This document shows positions 22,441 through 36,600 of a stretch of DNA of 64,000 nucleotides, in pieces (the stretch's first letter is position 1; the number at the start of each line of letters is the position of its first letter). The notes below the pieces were generated by a model. That model saw only the letters and a program-made list of their open reading frames with translations, had not been told where the DNA came from and did not search any database. Source of the DNA: Acorus gramineus (Eukaryota; Streptophyta; Magnoliopsida; Acorales; Acoraceae); NCBI GenBank assembly GCA_030737835.1, contig JAUJYN010000017.1, forward strand, positions 3,038,001 to 3,102,000. Reading direction: 5' to 3'. The translations under genes and the position numbers were made by a program.

Positions 22441-24894
22441 GTTCAGAGTGTGTTTCTGGGTATCAAGCACCTTGTTATAGCCCAATCCAAACCATTGGTC
22501 AATTTTGGGATTGCATGATTCTTGGCAGATTGGTATGATGCTTCAAATTAAATTTGTCGCCCTCTTGCGTTTTGCGAGCCGTGCGCTTGTTATGTGAGTG
22601 GTTCAATCCAACCCCTCGAGATGCGCTAGACGCATGTATTCGTGCGTTGCGCATCGATGGGGCACCCTAGCTATACTACTTGTGTAGATAAGTAGTATGG
22701 CTGCTATGCTTGTGTCATTTGGAGCCTTTTTTTTTATCGGAGTCGCTAAAATTTTAGCTTTTAGCTACCTACAGGAGTTGGAGTGCTCTGATTGAAAATT
22801 TGGCTACATAATTTTTCTCGTAGAAGTTATGCATTTCCGATTTGGTATTTGGATTTAATTTTGTTAATATCCAAGATGAAGAGGTTTAAATATGATTTTA
22901 TCATGAGATGTTCAGTGTTGAGTTAGCTTTCATACAAAAGTGGAATTAGATCAACTGGATTCATGTAGTAAAAGTTATGGGTATTTTTCCAAGTATACCC
23001 CGGGGATGAGAAAATTCTGGCAGCAGCCCTGTTCATTGTTTAGCTTACATTTATGAATAGCTGGAGGGATTATTTGATCTTGGTATAAACATGAAAGTTG
23101 TAGATAATCTTCTTGGCTTTCCAAAGGATTTTGAATTGTGCAATTCGGAGCTATATCGTGGAAGTTATGGCTGTTCTAGTGAAGCCCGTCCAGAATTTCT
23201 GGTCAGGGACGATTTGGTCTTGTCCCCCCCCCCCCCCCAACTCACTTTAATTCCATTTAAAGCCCCCTTTGTGTGGAAATCTCTCACTCTCTCTCACTCT
23301 CGTCTCCCTCTCTGTTTTTTTGTTTTGTGTGTGTGTTGTTAATGGAGGAAAAGATGAAGAAGAAGCACAAGAAAGAGTGAGAAAGGGTGAGTATGTGTTG
23401 TTGTTGTTGTTGTTGTTTCTCTTCTCTCTATCCCCTTCTCATGCCCCCTTTGCACCCCTGTTTTCTGCCATGAAGGGCTTGAGGAGATGCTGATGAGGTG
23501 GTGGTAGTGGTGGTGGTGGTTGAGGTGGTCGTGGGTGTGTCGAGAACCCCGCATCTCCCCATTTCCCTCCCCCTGTTTTGGTAAGGCAGCACTCTGTATT
23601 TTAAAGATCTCAGTGAATCTAGTATTTAGAGGCACATTTGTAGGATTATGTCTTCATATGATATGATCATCTATGTGTCTAGTTGTTATATATGAAATTT
23701 AGGGTCATTATGATATATGTGGTGTAAGTTAGAACCTGTTTTGCATGGCCTGTCCAGATTCGCATAAGAATTGACCTGCTTCTAGAAATAATTTATTTCG
23801 GGCTTGTAGAGGAAAAATTAGGTTCTAATGTCTTCATGGATTATGATCCCAGCATATCAGAGAATGTGCATGATTTATTTCATAATTTTTGGAAGTGTAT
23901 TGGGTGCTATGGAGATCACAAAGTAGAACTGGTTGCAGCAGGTTTGTCAGTTTTGCTTGGTTGTGTGTCAAGGAGTTGTTTGCATGTGTCTTGTGTGATA
24001 ATATGGAAGTATCAGGAGTTAGGGTCTTCATGAAGTAGGCTTATATGTGTGATAGGAGGTTTCATACTTAATTGTGGATCATTGGTTGTGTTTTACAGAT
24101 CTCGTAGACCGGACGCGCGACGATCCGGGTTGCGGTGAGTGGTTTGATCCAACCCCTCGAGATGCGCTCGACGGGCGTAGTCGTGCGTCGTGCATCGATG
24201 GGGCACCCTAGCTATACTACTTGTATAGATAAGTAGTATGGCCATGCTTAAACTATAATATGTTAGATATCTTGCATGCTAGGCTTATATTGCATGTATT
24301 GTATCCATGTATGAATGACTGTATCGCATGCGCCCCTCTAGTATGGGCATGTATTTCTGTAATGTGTATGGATGTATAGAATAGGGCATGCCTTAGGTAG
24401 TATTGTAATACTACTCTTACCATATTAATTGGAATATCCAGCATAATTAAGTCTGGGTTAATAATGGGCACACGCCTAATATTCCCTTGCGATAAGACTC
24501 GAGGGCGTGGTGTAGTTATTGCGCCCATGATAATGGGGCAAAGCTATGACCAACTTCAAGAGATGATGAGCTCTCTCTCGCCCTCTCCCTCTGCACGAAC
24601 TGAGTAAGTAGATGCGATTTTCTACTCGTCTTAGGTTCGTTTGGAATACTGGCATGCACCTATTAGTGCGCGAGATCGCACTTGACCTTCCCTTTTAAGT
24701 TGGTGATATCCAATGCATTTTAGTGTATAGCTTGTATGCTTATATACTTGTATGAGGTATGCTTGCACGCTTGTATGCATGTTGTATGAATTGTTGTTTG
24801 TGATGTAAATCCATGTTAGGGGATACCATTATAGTCAATTATTAGATGATCGTGCATATGGTTCATGCACATAGCTATGATATGATTCTCCTGT

Positions 24895-27800
24895 TGTTAT
24901 ATATGTGTCACTTTTAGCCTTATGGTAACCATTGGAGCATTCTGGCAGTTTTTCAATTTTTTTTTATTTTCGATCGGAACAATTAATTTTTGGACTGTTA
25001 GCTATCGTCATGAGTTAGAGGACTCCGATTGAAAATCTAACTGCATATTTGGTGTCCTGGTGCCATTTTAGGCCTCTCACAAAAATTTCATCGAATTCCG
25101 ACAACGTTTCTGAAATTTCGCAGTTTCGGGGCGTATCTGGGTTTTTAAGTGACCCGGCTATATAAGGTGGGTGAGAAAATATCTTGGGCACTATTCATCA
25201 TCCCTACCATTTGGATTTTCTCTCTCCCCTCTCTCCTTTTCTCACTTTTGAGCCCCTTAGACCCCTCAAACCCAAAAACCCAAAACCTAGGAAGTGTAGA
25301 TCGGGTCCCGATCTACACCCCGGTGGTTTCAAATCCCAATTCCGGTGAGATTTGCCCCTCCGTCCCCCCTCTCTTCTCCTCTGTTTTGGACCATTTCGAG
25401 GGCCAAGATAGATCCGGGTGGTGGAAGCCTTTTGGGAGAGGTTTCGGTGCGCGGTGAGCAACCGGACTTCCCCTCCTCCCCTTGGTAAGCCTCTTTCCTC
25501 TCTTTTTCATGCTTAGATGGATGTTAGGAGGTGGGATTTGGGGTTGGGAGGCGGTCGGCGGCGGTGGGTGGCCGTCGGAGGGCTGTGGAGGTGGTCGGAG
25601 GCCGGGGGTGGCGAGTGGTGGAGGTTGGGTGGCTCGGTCTAGGAGTTGGGCTGTCCGGGCAGGGTGTTGGGCAGCCCCGGGAGGTTTGGCAGCAGGCGCA
25701 GCAAGCTGGGGCACCGGGTGCCGGGCGCGCATGCGCGTGCGTGGCGTGCGCGCGGGTGGTGCTGCAGGCGTGCTGGGCGAGCAGGGGTGCTGAGCGCTGG
25801 GCGCTGGGCACTGCGGGCAGGCTGTGCGCGCTGGCAGGCCAGGCAGGCAGGCTGGGCGCGCTGGGTAGGTGGTGCTCGGGCGCCAGGCAGACAGTGCTCG
25901 GGTGGGTAGGCGAACAGGGCTCGGGCCACTCGGCGACGCGCGCAGGTAGACAGCGCGGGCAGCAGCGCGCGCAGGCTGGCAGGCGCGCTGGGCGCGTGCT
26001 GCCAGGCGCGCTGGGCGTGTGCTGCGCGGGCGTGCGCGTGGGCGCTGGGTGAGAGTCCCGGGTGCTGGGCGCTGAGCACCAAGCGCTGGGCCGCGGGTAC
26101 CGGGTGCTGGGGGTGATGGCCGAGGGCAGTGCGTGCAGGGGGGGTCGTGCAGGGTGCGCGCGGGGTGCGCGCAGGGCGCGGCGAGGCGGCGGTGGTGCGC
26201 GCAGGGTGAGACGCTGCGCGCGGGGCGTGCGGGGTGCTCGCGGGCCAGCGCGAGGCGTGCGGGGTGTGCGCGGGCGGCTGCGCTGGGGCGCAGGGGGCGC
26301 GCGGTGCACCCGGGAGGTTCGGCGGCGCGTCCAGGCGGTGGGCGGGGGCCCGGCAGTGCGTGGGGTGCGTCGGCTGAGGCGCGGCGGTGCGCCCGGGCGG
26401 TCGGGTGGCCGTGCGGGTGGTTGCCGGAGTGCTCGGGCTAGCGTGCGTGCGGGTCGTATGCACGTTTGCCCGAGTGTTGGGTGTTTGTTTGTGGGTTTTG
26501 TGTATTTTGATGTCTTTGGTAGTAGTTGTGGATTTTTAACTCACCATATAAATGTCTGTCTTGCAGATCCTGACGGGCGGTCGCGCGACGACCCGAACTT
26601 CGGTGAGTGGGACAATCCAACCCAGTAGAGAGGCGTCATACGCATTTGGGCGTATACCGACCTCTCCTGGGGCGCCATGGATGTATATTAACCTGCAATA
26701 ATATGTAATCCATGCTTGCATGATTTAAATGTAGAATGCATGCTACCCTAGTCTTTGCATATTAGGGACTTGCACCCTTAGGATAGGTGTAAATGACATG
26801 CACCATGCCCCCTGTTTTCATGTTAGGAAACCTCAGCCTATGCATGCGTCCTACTAGTTTATTTATTGAATTAAATGCTAGTGTATGTTAAATCGCATGC
26901 CTTAGATAATATTATAGGGAGGAGCCTTGCGAGGTCAACATTGAGACCCGTGTTAGGGTACTCCGTGTTCCTTGTTTGGTTGTCGGGATGTCCTGTATCG
27001 GGACCTCATGCTGCCCTCCCAAGGTTTCTAGTCATATTAATATTATAAGTAATGTTATATAACTGGTATGATTATTAGCATATTTTGTGAATATTATAGG
27101 GAGGGGCCTTACGAGGACAGCGGTGAGACCCGGGTTAGGGTACTCCGTGTTCCTTGTTTGGTTGTCGGGGTATCCTATATCGGGAACTCATGCCGCCCTC
27201 CCGAGTTCTTTCCCCCAATGATATTACAACCTTGCTTTTATTGTACGTGTTCCCCGCATCTTGGTTATGCGCCCTGGAGGAACTCTGAAGAGTTCATGAC
27301 ATTAGAGTTGTAGAGACGTGTAGTTGGCGGATCCGAGTGGATCACATGCGTATGGATGGGCTGTTATTGTTACCCCTCGTTGGATCCGTGTAGAGACTGC
27401 CCCAGCGTGATAAGGTCGTCCCTTTCGAGGGCTCCCATCAGTAGGCGCCTCCCGATATTTGTGACGGACTGTGCTGAAGTTATGGGTGAAGGCCAGCGGC
27501 CTACGGAGTGGAGGAGAGACTATCGGTGGACCAAGGGTGACCAACAGCCTAGTCAGTCCCAATATCCTATGTCACCCGTGGTAGGGTGAGGGTGAGGGTG
27601 TAGTGGGTTGGCGATGAGCGACCTACTGGATTTGTGATTGGATGATTATCAGTCCCAATAGCCTATGTCACCCATTGATGGGTGAGGGTGAGGGTGAGGG
27701 TGTGGTGGTTCGGCGATGTACGAACCACTGGATTATGTTGTTATGCCACTTAGAGGTTGGATAAATAATTGCATTGTGGTAAATATTGTCTGTGATGCAT

Positions 27801-28259
27801 GGGTTGTGCTGTTCACTGAGCGTGTGGCTCACCTCTCGCATATGTTTTCCCCAGTGGTCACTGAGCCTGAGCTGGAGCCGGAGCAGCAGTTGGAGCCTTC
27901 CGAGGGATTCCTTCAGTAGCGGAGCAGCGCTACGTTCCGCGAGTGCCAGAGGCTATCAGCATCCCTTCTTGACTGTATGTATTTTATTTCCGTGCTTGGC
28001 ACGTGTTTGTATATATACTCAGTTGTATTTGTGTATATTGGCTCCCACAGGACAGATGATTGAGTATCAAGTCTGTAGAATGCTTATTTACAGATTCAGT
28101 CTTTTGCTTCCGCATTTGGTGTATATATCATGTCAGCCCCTTTGTGTCTGTGTGTCATTCTGGTTGTTTGTGTATGATATATTATTGACCTCCTGTGTAG
28201 ATTCTGATATTTTATATACACTTGCCGCGTCCCGGGGACGGCCGCCCTGGGGCGTGACA
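24895..28259 (+). mobile_element. Solo LTR, variant A, nested
   Basis: A 3365-bp LTR starting TGTTATATATGTGTCAC and ending GGGGCGTGACA, inserted in the variant C LTR 22702-29822. Removing it joins GATTCTCCT to CATATGCACATG as in the intact relative at 30482-30512. The flanks (CCTGT and TATAC) do not form a clear duplication. It contains a TATA box (25161-25167), a 12-bp-arm palindrome (25294-25318), a donor (25485-25490), a micro-exon block (26567-26602), the hairpin (26628-26666), a G-quadruplex array (27680-27700) and the third short intron-like block. The module around 26917 recurs at 27092. Confidence 0.88.
27680..27700 (+). repeat. G-quadruplex-prone array in the LTR
   Basis: Four GGG runs with TGA loops on the plus (LTR sense) strand. 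A second three-run cassette lies about 85 bases upstream, and the flanking text (CCCAATATCCTATGTCACCC) is repeated with it. Confidence 0.78.
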
Positions 28260-30778
28260 TATACATATGCACATGTTAAAACTAATTAAGCCTATCTGAA
28301 ATAGGCGTGGGTACGACCCGCTGTCGGGATGTACCTCATTAGTTAGTGCGCGAGCGATGTAATCGCCCCTGCATCCGTGTGATGCACTTGAAGGGAATTC
28401 AGGAGAATTCATTTGCTGTATCGGTTTTGTTAAACCGGTGGCTATGGCATTAAGTTAGGCCTACCCGTGCTAGGCGTGTATATGAACCGCCGGTTGGGTT
28501 ATATGCCTTGGGCTTATTTCTACGTGAGAGCAGAGGTAAACCCTCACGTCCGAGCGACGCACCCGTGTGGGAGTAAAAGAGTATTCGATATCATCGATAT
28601 GTGATTATCGAGCGTAGCCCATAGGGTTCGCCTTGCGAACATGGGGTTCTTCCTCGTGACATCATCGTGCGTCGAACACCCCAGCGTCGAAGCTGTCCTG
28701 TTTGGGTGCCACCACTTGTAGGTGCTACTGATGCGTATCGCGGTACGCATCGGGCTGATGTACCGATCGTGGAAGGCTGATAGGTATAGGCTACGTGGGA
28801 AAGGGCTACCGGATGATTTTGTGAGCGTGGAATAGTTCTCCCTTTCTTCGGATCTCCGTTGAAGCTACCCAACGTTAAAGCTGTCCTGACAGAGGGCTCC
28901 CACCCGTAGGTACTACCGATGCGTTCGGTAGATGTACTGATCATGGGAGTATACCAGGTAGAGGCTACTCGGGAGAGGGCTACCGGATGATGAAGGGTGT
29001 AGAACAAAAGGTTTTCTTCCAACAGTCCTGAGTCACCCATAGGGGTGAGGGTGAGGATGAAGTGAAGTCACGTCGCCACGTGACCCATTCATTTTTTGTC
29101 CGTTCCCATAGTTGTTGGGTCCGGTTACGTATCGATGTTCAGAGACATCGTTGGGCAGTTATCGCGATATAGATGATCCAGTAGTGTTGTGTAGACCAGT
29201 AATTCCGCGTCTCTTCGACCAACGGTATGGTCTCTCCCCAAAAGTCCCAAGAGTCTTCCTCCGGGAGTGAGGGTGAGGTTGGTCGCGCCGCCGCGTGACC
29301 TTGTTATCCATTGGGTTTCCACCCATGTTTTCCTTGAAAGGAAATTGCTTTAGTATTGAACTGTTGTATTGGTGATTGGTTTCCAGCCACTCACTGAGCT
29401 TGTAGCTCACCCCTCGCATACTGTTTCTTTTCAGGGGCAGTGTTGGGCGTGGAGCTGGAGCTTTCCGGTGGCGTGGTCTTATGTGCGTGGAACGTTCTGT
29501 CCGGCGGGTGGCGAGTGCGAGGCTGTCAGCAGTCCTAGAGTCATTGTATGTATTGTAAATCGTGCATGTGGCACATGTTGTATTTTATTTGGACTAGACT
29601 TGGCTCTCACAAGACATTGATTGTGTATTCGAGTCTGTAATGATATTTTTGGTTTACAGACTTATTGATATTTTATGCTTCTGCTTTTCAGTTGAGTTAT
29701 CAGTTATCATTGCTTTGCCAGCTTGTGTGTTATTTATTGGAGTCATTATTGACCTCTTGTACTTGATAGCTGATACTTTATATATTGCCGCGTCTCGAGG
29801 ATGGCCGCCCTGGGCCGTGACAATGGCCATGCTTAAGCTATAATATGTTAGATATCTTGCATGCTAGGCTTACATGTATTGTATTCATGTATGAATGACT
29901 GTATCGCATGCGCCCCTTTAGTATGGGCATGTATTTCTGTAATGTGTATGGATGTATAGAATAGGGCATGCCTTAGGTAGTATTGTAATACTACTCCCAC
30001 TATATTAATAATATCTAGCATGTTTAACCTGGGTGAATAACTGGGTGCATACTTAATATTCTCTGGTCATAAGACTGGAGGACGTGGTATGGCTGTTGCA
30101 CCCATCTTGTTGAGGCAAAGCTATGACCAGCTTCCGAAGAGGATGAGACTTTCCCTCTCTCTCGCTTTCCCTCTTTGCGTAAACTGAGTAAGTAGATGTG
30201 GTTCCTACTTGACTCAGGTCCGTTTGGGATTATCGGCATGCACCGGTTAGTGTGCGAGATCGCGCTTAACCCTTCCCTTTTAAGTTGGTGATATCCAACG
30301 CATGCTTAAGTTATACCTTGTATGCTTATATGATTAATGGCCTTGTATGCATGTTTAAGTGGGCCATACCTTGTATGCATGTTGTATGATTTATTTTTTA
30401 TGATGTAAATCCATGTTAGGGGATACCCTTATAGTCAATTATTAGGTGATCGTGCATATGGTTCATGCACATAGCTATGATATGATTCTCCTTTAATATA
30501 TATGCGCATGTTAAAACTAATTAGGCCTATCTAAAATAGGCGTGGGTACGACCCGCTGTCGGGATGTACCTCATTAGTTAGAGCGCGAGCAATGTAATCG
30601 CCACCCTGCATCTGTGAGATGCACTTGAATGGAATTCAGGAGAATTCATTTGTTGTATCGGTTTTGTTAAACCGGTGGCCATGGTATTAAGTTAGGCCTA
30701 CCTGTGCTAGGCACAAATATGAACCGCCTGTTTGGTTATATGCCTTGGACTTATTTCTGTGTGATAGCAGAGGTTACC

Positions 30779-33415
30779 TGTGACGGCCCGTGTCCCAAAC
30801 CATCGACACGTGCACGCCACGTGCCTCAAAACTCACCATTTCTTTTATAAAAAAAAAAACATCGAAATAACCACCCTATATAAACTCATCTGGTAACAAC
30901 CCTGTGATAACATATAATCATCAAGAAATATATAATCACCTATATAAACTCATCTGGTAACAACCCTGGGATAATATATAATCATCAAGAAATATATAAT
31001 CACCTATATAAACTCACCCAGGAAAGTTTAAGCAGTCAACAGAGCATCTAACACACCTCATATACAGTCATCCATATATATATAGAGCATTTTAACATAG
31101 GCATGGTTCACTAGACCAGCCTCTACCAAAAATAATCATATACAGATCCAAAACATCAACAATATCCATATCTATATATATGTACCTATCACCAACTGGA
31201 TGTGACAACAAAAGAAGACAAAGTCAACGCCCAGGAACCCCCGCCTCTACTCTGCAAAAATAGGAAAATAGAATAGAATGAGCGAAAGATGCTCAGTAAG
31301 TAACCCAGACATTCCACGCATAAAGAAAACAAGGATGACATCAAAGTCAAGCTTAGTCAACATCAGGTCAAAGCATAATAACACATGAAAGCACTCTATG
31401 ATCATCAGTGGAGAACAATAACATCGCTGATATATAAAAATAGGAATGAATAGCTCAAACGAACACATCACAAGTGATAGGACCAATAAATATCATCAAG
31501 AAGCAACACCACTGGACTGAAGGCACATACTCTGAAATCACCCATCAAGCAAAGAAGGTCAATTAACTCATTGATGGCACTCAAGATGTCACAATTCTAC
31601 AAGAATGATAAGGGAATCACAACTCTGGCTCCTGAATGACCGAAGCGCCGGATAGACCATCTACATGACCCCATCTCGGCCCCTATGTCCGGGATGTCCA
31701 CATCTATACCTCTCGCGTGTGGCTCTTGGAACGTCCACTGCGGAATTGCTACCTGGCCCTCGGAACGTCCAGGCATGGCAGGGTATTCTTAAGTCCCCCT
31801 CGCTGGACCGTACGTACTCATGCGCGCTGGGGAGGTAATCCTCAACCCTCACTGTAAGGTCTATGGTCATTCAACTCCAAGAATACGAATTCAAGAGGTA
31901 ATATAAAAGCAATGAAACAAACACAGTACAAGGCTTCATGGTCGGACAGCACGACCATGCAGATCATAGATCAATGGCAAGACACTGGGATGGATACATC
32001 ATGATCAAAGGAAGGCTCACAAATCAACTATAGATTTAGAACTCTCAAAAACTGTCTAGAACAAGGATAAATGACAACGATTAGATAAACCTCAATAATG
32101 ACACTTCAAGGACTAATCTGAACTGGGATAATATAAATCACACTCTCGAATGATAACTGAATTATAGTGGATAAATATGAAGCAAGCATCAATGAGAAAT
32201 AATTCTAATTAATAAAGGTGACATGAATAATTCTGGATCTCAACAATATAGTATAGTAGCCGATAATAGTTAGTTTCACGAATAAATAGGGATAAAAACA
32301 GTTTTGAATATCAAACAATATCAGAGATGATAAGAAACAACAATGAAGCGCGGAATTGGAAATAACAAACACAAATATTGGGTCACTTATAACAATACCA
32401 CGTGGAATGGAATGTAGGACAAACAAATATCGATCGGGTTACTTACCTCGCAATTCACCACCTCAACTGGACTCACCCTATTCCAACTCTTAAAACAGGC
32501 AGAGAGGAAATCCACTGATAAAAATATAATCTCAATCAGATACTAACATATAATCCCAATAATCAATTCTCAGTTTCCTCCAAATCAAATCCAATGTCCT
32601 AAATACAAATCCTAAGTTAACGCAATCAAAATAACTCTCCAATTCTTGTTTACCCAGCCCCAAAAACAAATTCATATTTCAGCCCCAAATCACAATTTTT
32701 AATTTAGAACTAAAATAGAACAACCCTAGATGAAGAATAACGATGAAAAGAACAAGAATCCTTACCCAGTATGGCACGAAAAATATTCCACGAAGCTTTT
32801 CCTAATTTTTCCCAATTTTTCACCTTTTTATTTTCCCTTCAATTGAGTCTCGGGCAACTCTCTCTCTCTCACACATATCACCCACGCCACCTCTACCGAC
32901 TAACCAATTATTTAAAACTTTAGATTCTATCAAATGATGAAAGTGCCCTCCTTTAAAATTCTGCGCAGCCTCAACTCTAACCGCCATAACTTCTTGTAGG
33001 AAAGTCCACTTCAAATGATTCAACTTCTGTTGGAAAGGTAACGAAAATATCTACAACTTCTATGTCTAGACCAAGATCAAAAGAAGCCTCCAACTATATT
33101 AAAAATAACGACAAACAGAAGACCTCGCAATTTCTTCTTCTATGGGCAGAAACGGTAAAATAGCCATAACTTTTCTAATATAGCTCCAAATGACACCAAA
33201 CTAATTTTATATGAGAGATAACTCAAAAATGAAGACTTCATATGTTTAGCGCAAAACCCAATTATGCCTCGAAGGTGCTTTCTGAAAATGTAACCAAATG
33301 CAAGGCTTCAAGAATAATAAGGACCAACAGCTTAATAACATAAAATTATCCTATTTTGCAATCCAAACACGTAAATATTAGCATAATTTGGCATAAGAGG
33401 ATCCGGGCTATTACA
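30779..33415 (-). mobile_element. Solo LTR of an unrelated gypsy-like family
   Basis: A 2637-bp insert begins TGTAATAGCCCGGATCC on the minus strand (33415) and ends GGGCCGTCACA (30779). These termini are a common plant LTR style, distinct from the other LTRs here. The flanks TTACC (30774-30778) and TTAAC (33416-33420) match at four of five bases, and the host LTR is continuous when it is removed. The interior is AT-rich with no coding sequence and no internal region, so it is read as a solo LTR. A direct repeat sits near 30880-31010 (TATAAACTCATCTGGTAAC). Confidence 0.8.
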
Positions 33416-33622
33416 TTAACACTCACGTCCGAGCGACAAACCCGTGTGTGAGAACAAGAGTATTCGATATCATCGATATGAGATTATCGAGCAAAGTTGA
33501 CTTTCCCATAGGGTTCGCTTTGCGAACATGGGGTGCTTTCTCCCGACATCGTTGTGCGTCGAAACACCCCAGCGTCGAAGCTGTCCTGTTTGGGTGCCAC
33601 CACTTGTAGGTGCTACCGATGC

Positions 33623-36600
33623 TGTCACGCCCCAGGGCGGCCGTCCCCGAGACGTGGCAATGATAAATATCAGCTACCAATACCTGAGGTCAATAAAGAC
33701 TCCAACAACAACACACAAGGTGGCAAAGCAAGGATAATGATAACTGATTGAAAAGCGGAAGCATAATATATAAACAATATTTGTAATTCAAAAACATTAT
33801 TACAGACTCGAATACACAATCACTGTCCTGTGAGAGCCAAGTCTAGACCAAAGAAAATACAACCTGTGCCACATGCACGATTTACAATACATACAATGAC
33901 TCTAGGACAGCTGACAGGCTCGCACCCGCCATCCGCCGGAAGAACGCTCCACGCCCATAAGACCACGCCACAGGAAAGCTCCAGCTCCACGCCCAACACT
34001 GCCCCTGAAAAGAAACAGTCTGTGAGGGGTGAGCTACAAGCTCAGTGAGTGGCTGGAAACCAATCACCATACAACAGATTGATATATAAACAATTTCCTT
34101 TCAAGGAAAACATGGGTAGAAACCCAATGGATAACAAAGTCAAGCGGCAGCGCGACCATCCTCACCCTCACCCTCACTCCCAGAGGAAGACTATTGGGAC
34201 TTTTGGGGAGAGACCATACCGTCGGTCGAAGAGACCCGGAATTACTGGTCTACACAACGCTACTGGATCATCTACATCTAGATAACTGCCCAACGATGTC
34301 CTTGAACATCGATACGAGACCGGACCCAACAACTATGGGAACGGTCGAACAACGAATGGGTCACGCGGCGATGTGTCTTCACCTCATCCTCACCCTCACC
34401 CCCTTAGAGGTGACATAGGACTTTTGGAAGAAACTTAAACTGCTCTACACCCTTGGTCCACCAGTAGCCCTTACCCCACGCAGCCTCTACCTGGTATACT
34501 CCCACGATCAGTACGCTTCCGAATGCATCGGTGGTACCTACGGATGGGAGCCCTCTGTCAGGACAGCTTTAACGCCTGGGGAGTCCCTACATCGGATCCA
34601 ACGAAGGGGAGAACGATCCCACGCTCGCAACATCATTCGTTAACCCTCTCCCGGGTAGCCTCTACCTGGTATACTCCCACGATCAGTACGCTCCCGAATG
34701 CATCGGTGGTACCTACGGATGGGAGCCCTCTGTCAGGACAGCTACAACCTGGCCTCTTCAACTCACCACTCTACACCCTTGGTCCACCAGTAGCCCTTTC
34801 CCCGGGTAGCCTCTACCTGGTATATTCCCATGGTCAGTATGTTCCCGAATGCATCGGTAGTACCTACAGATGGGAGCCCTCTGTCAGGACAGCTGTAATC
34901 CCGAGAAGTTCCTACATCGGATCCAACGAAGGGGAGAACGATCCCATGTTCGCAAAGCGAACCCAATGAAAGACAACTACTCTCGATAATCACTTATCGA
35001 GATATAGAATACTACTGTACTCCCACACCGTTGCGTTGCTCAGACACAAAGGGGTTACCTCTGCTCTCACGTAGAAGTAAACCCATAAGCTAATGAATTC
35101 TCCTGAATTCCAAATGAGGGCATCGCTCGGATGCACGGGGCGATTACATCGCTAGCGCTCTAACTAATAAGGTACAACCCGACAGCGGATCATACCGACG
35201 CCTATTCCAGATAGACCTAATTAGTTTTAACATGCGCATAATATTTTAGAGGAGAATTTAATCTTAGTTGTGTGCATGAACCATATGCACGATCACATAT
35301 CAATTAATCATAGGGATACTCCCTAATCATATATTTACATCATAATAAATCATACAACATGCATACATGGTCATTGATCACATACCCATACAAAATATAC
35401 TCTAATATCCGTTGGATATCGCCAACTTAAAAGAAAGGGTCAAGCGTGATCTCGCGCACTAACAGGTGCATGCCAATATTCCAAACGAACCTGAGTCGAG
35501 TAGAAAATCGCCTCTACTTACTCAGTTCGTTTAGAGGGAGAGGGCGAGAGAGATCATCATCTCATGAAGCTGGTCATAGCTTTGCCCCATTAGCATGGGC
35601 GCAACAGCTACACCACACCCTCGAGTCTTATCGCAAGGGAATATTAGGCAGGTGCCCGTTATTAACCCAGACTTAATCATACTGTATATTCCCATTAATA
35701 TGGTGGGAGTAGTATTACAATACTACCTAAGACATGCCATATTCTATACATCCATACACATTTACAACATACATGCCCATACTAGAGGGGCTCATGCAAC
35801 ACAATAATTCATACATGGATACAAAACATGTATATAAGCCTGGCATGCAAGATATCTAACATATTATAGCTTAAGCACGGCTATACTACTTATCTACACA
35901 AGTAGTATAGCTACGATGCCCCATTGATGCGCGACACACGACTACGTGCGTCGAGCGCATCCCGAGGGGGGGGGATTGGATCAAACCACTCACCATGCAA
36001 CCCGGGACCTCGCGCATCCCATCCGACGAGATCTGCAAGGTAGGGGCATCAAATTTGGTGAGTAACATCACAATTTAACACTTAGAAATCATTAGAAATA
36101 CCAAAGACTTAGACATGCACGCATACGGGCTCGCACGCACGCGAGCACGCGCGTACGCACGCATGCCTGGGTGCCTCAGCACCTACCCGAGACTCTGGGC
36201 AGCCCCACGCACGCCCCAGCACAAGCACGCACGCGCGCACGCCCACTGGTGCCCAGCCGCGGGCCCAGGCATATGCCCAGACGCATGCCCACGCGCGCGC
36301 ACGCTCGCGCGCGCCCGCGCACACCCTCGCTCGCGCCAGCGCCCGCGCGCACTCGCGCGCCCACTCCGCGCGCACTCGCCAGCGCGCGTTTGCGTGCCCG
36401 CCTGCGCTTGCCAGCGCCCGCCTGCACGCGCGCCTGCGCGCGCACGCGTGCAGAGTGCCCCCAACGCCCGCCCAGCCTCTCCCAACCTCTTTTTAAACCT
36501 CCCCAACCCTTCACACACACTCTAATCCATATGCATAGCATGCATGAACACCCTAACAGCCCCCTATGCCATGAAAACCAAGAAAAGAAGGGGAGAGCTC

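Larger units (their letters stand above)
22702..29822 (+). mobile_element. Solo LTR, TSD ATGGC, carrying a nested LTR
   Basis: Variant C LTR starting TGCTATGCTTGTGTC (one step from the family TGTTATGCC) at 22702 and ending GGGCCGTGACA at 29822, with exact ATGGC duplications (22697-22701 and 29823-29827). Without the nested LTR at 24895-28259 it is about 3.76 kb. The 23581-24098 part, between a GTAAGG donor and a TTTTACAG acceptor, is AT-rich and unlike the G+C-rich equivalent in other copies. The hairpin (24161-24196) and a 36-nt micro-exon-like block (24099-24134) are intact. Confidence 0.9.

Noticed and set aside
24895..28259. Target-site duplication for this solo LTR
   Set aside because: The flanks CCTGT and TATAC do not match; I could not define a duplication even though the empty site can be rebuilt from a relative.
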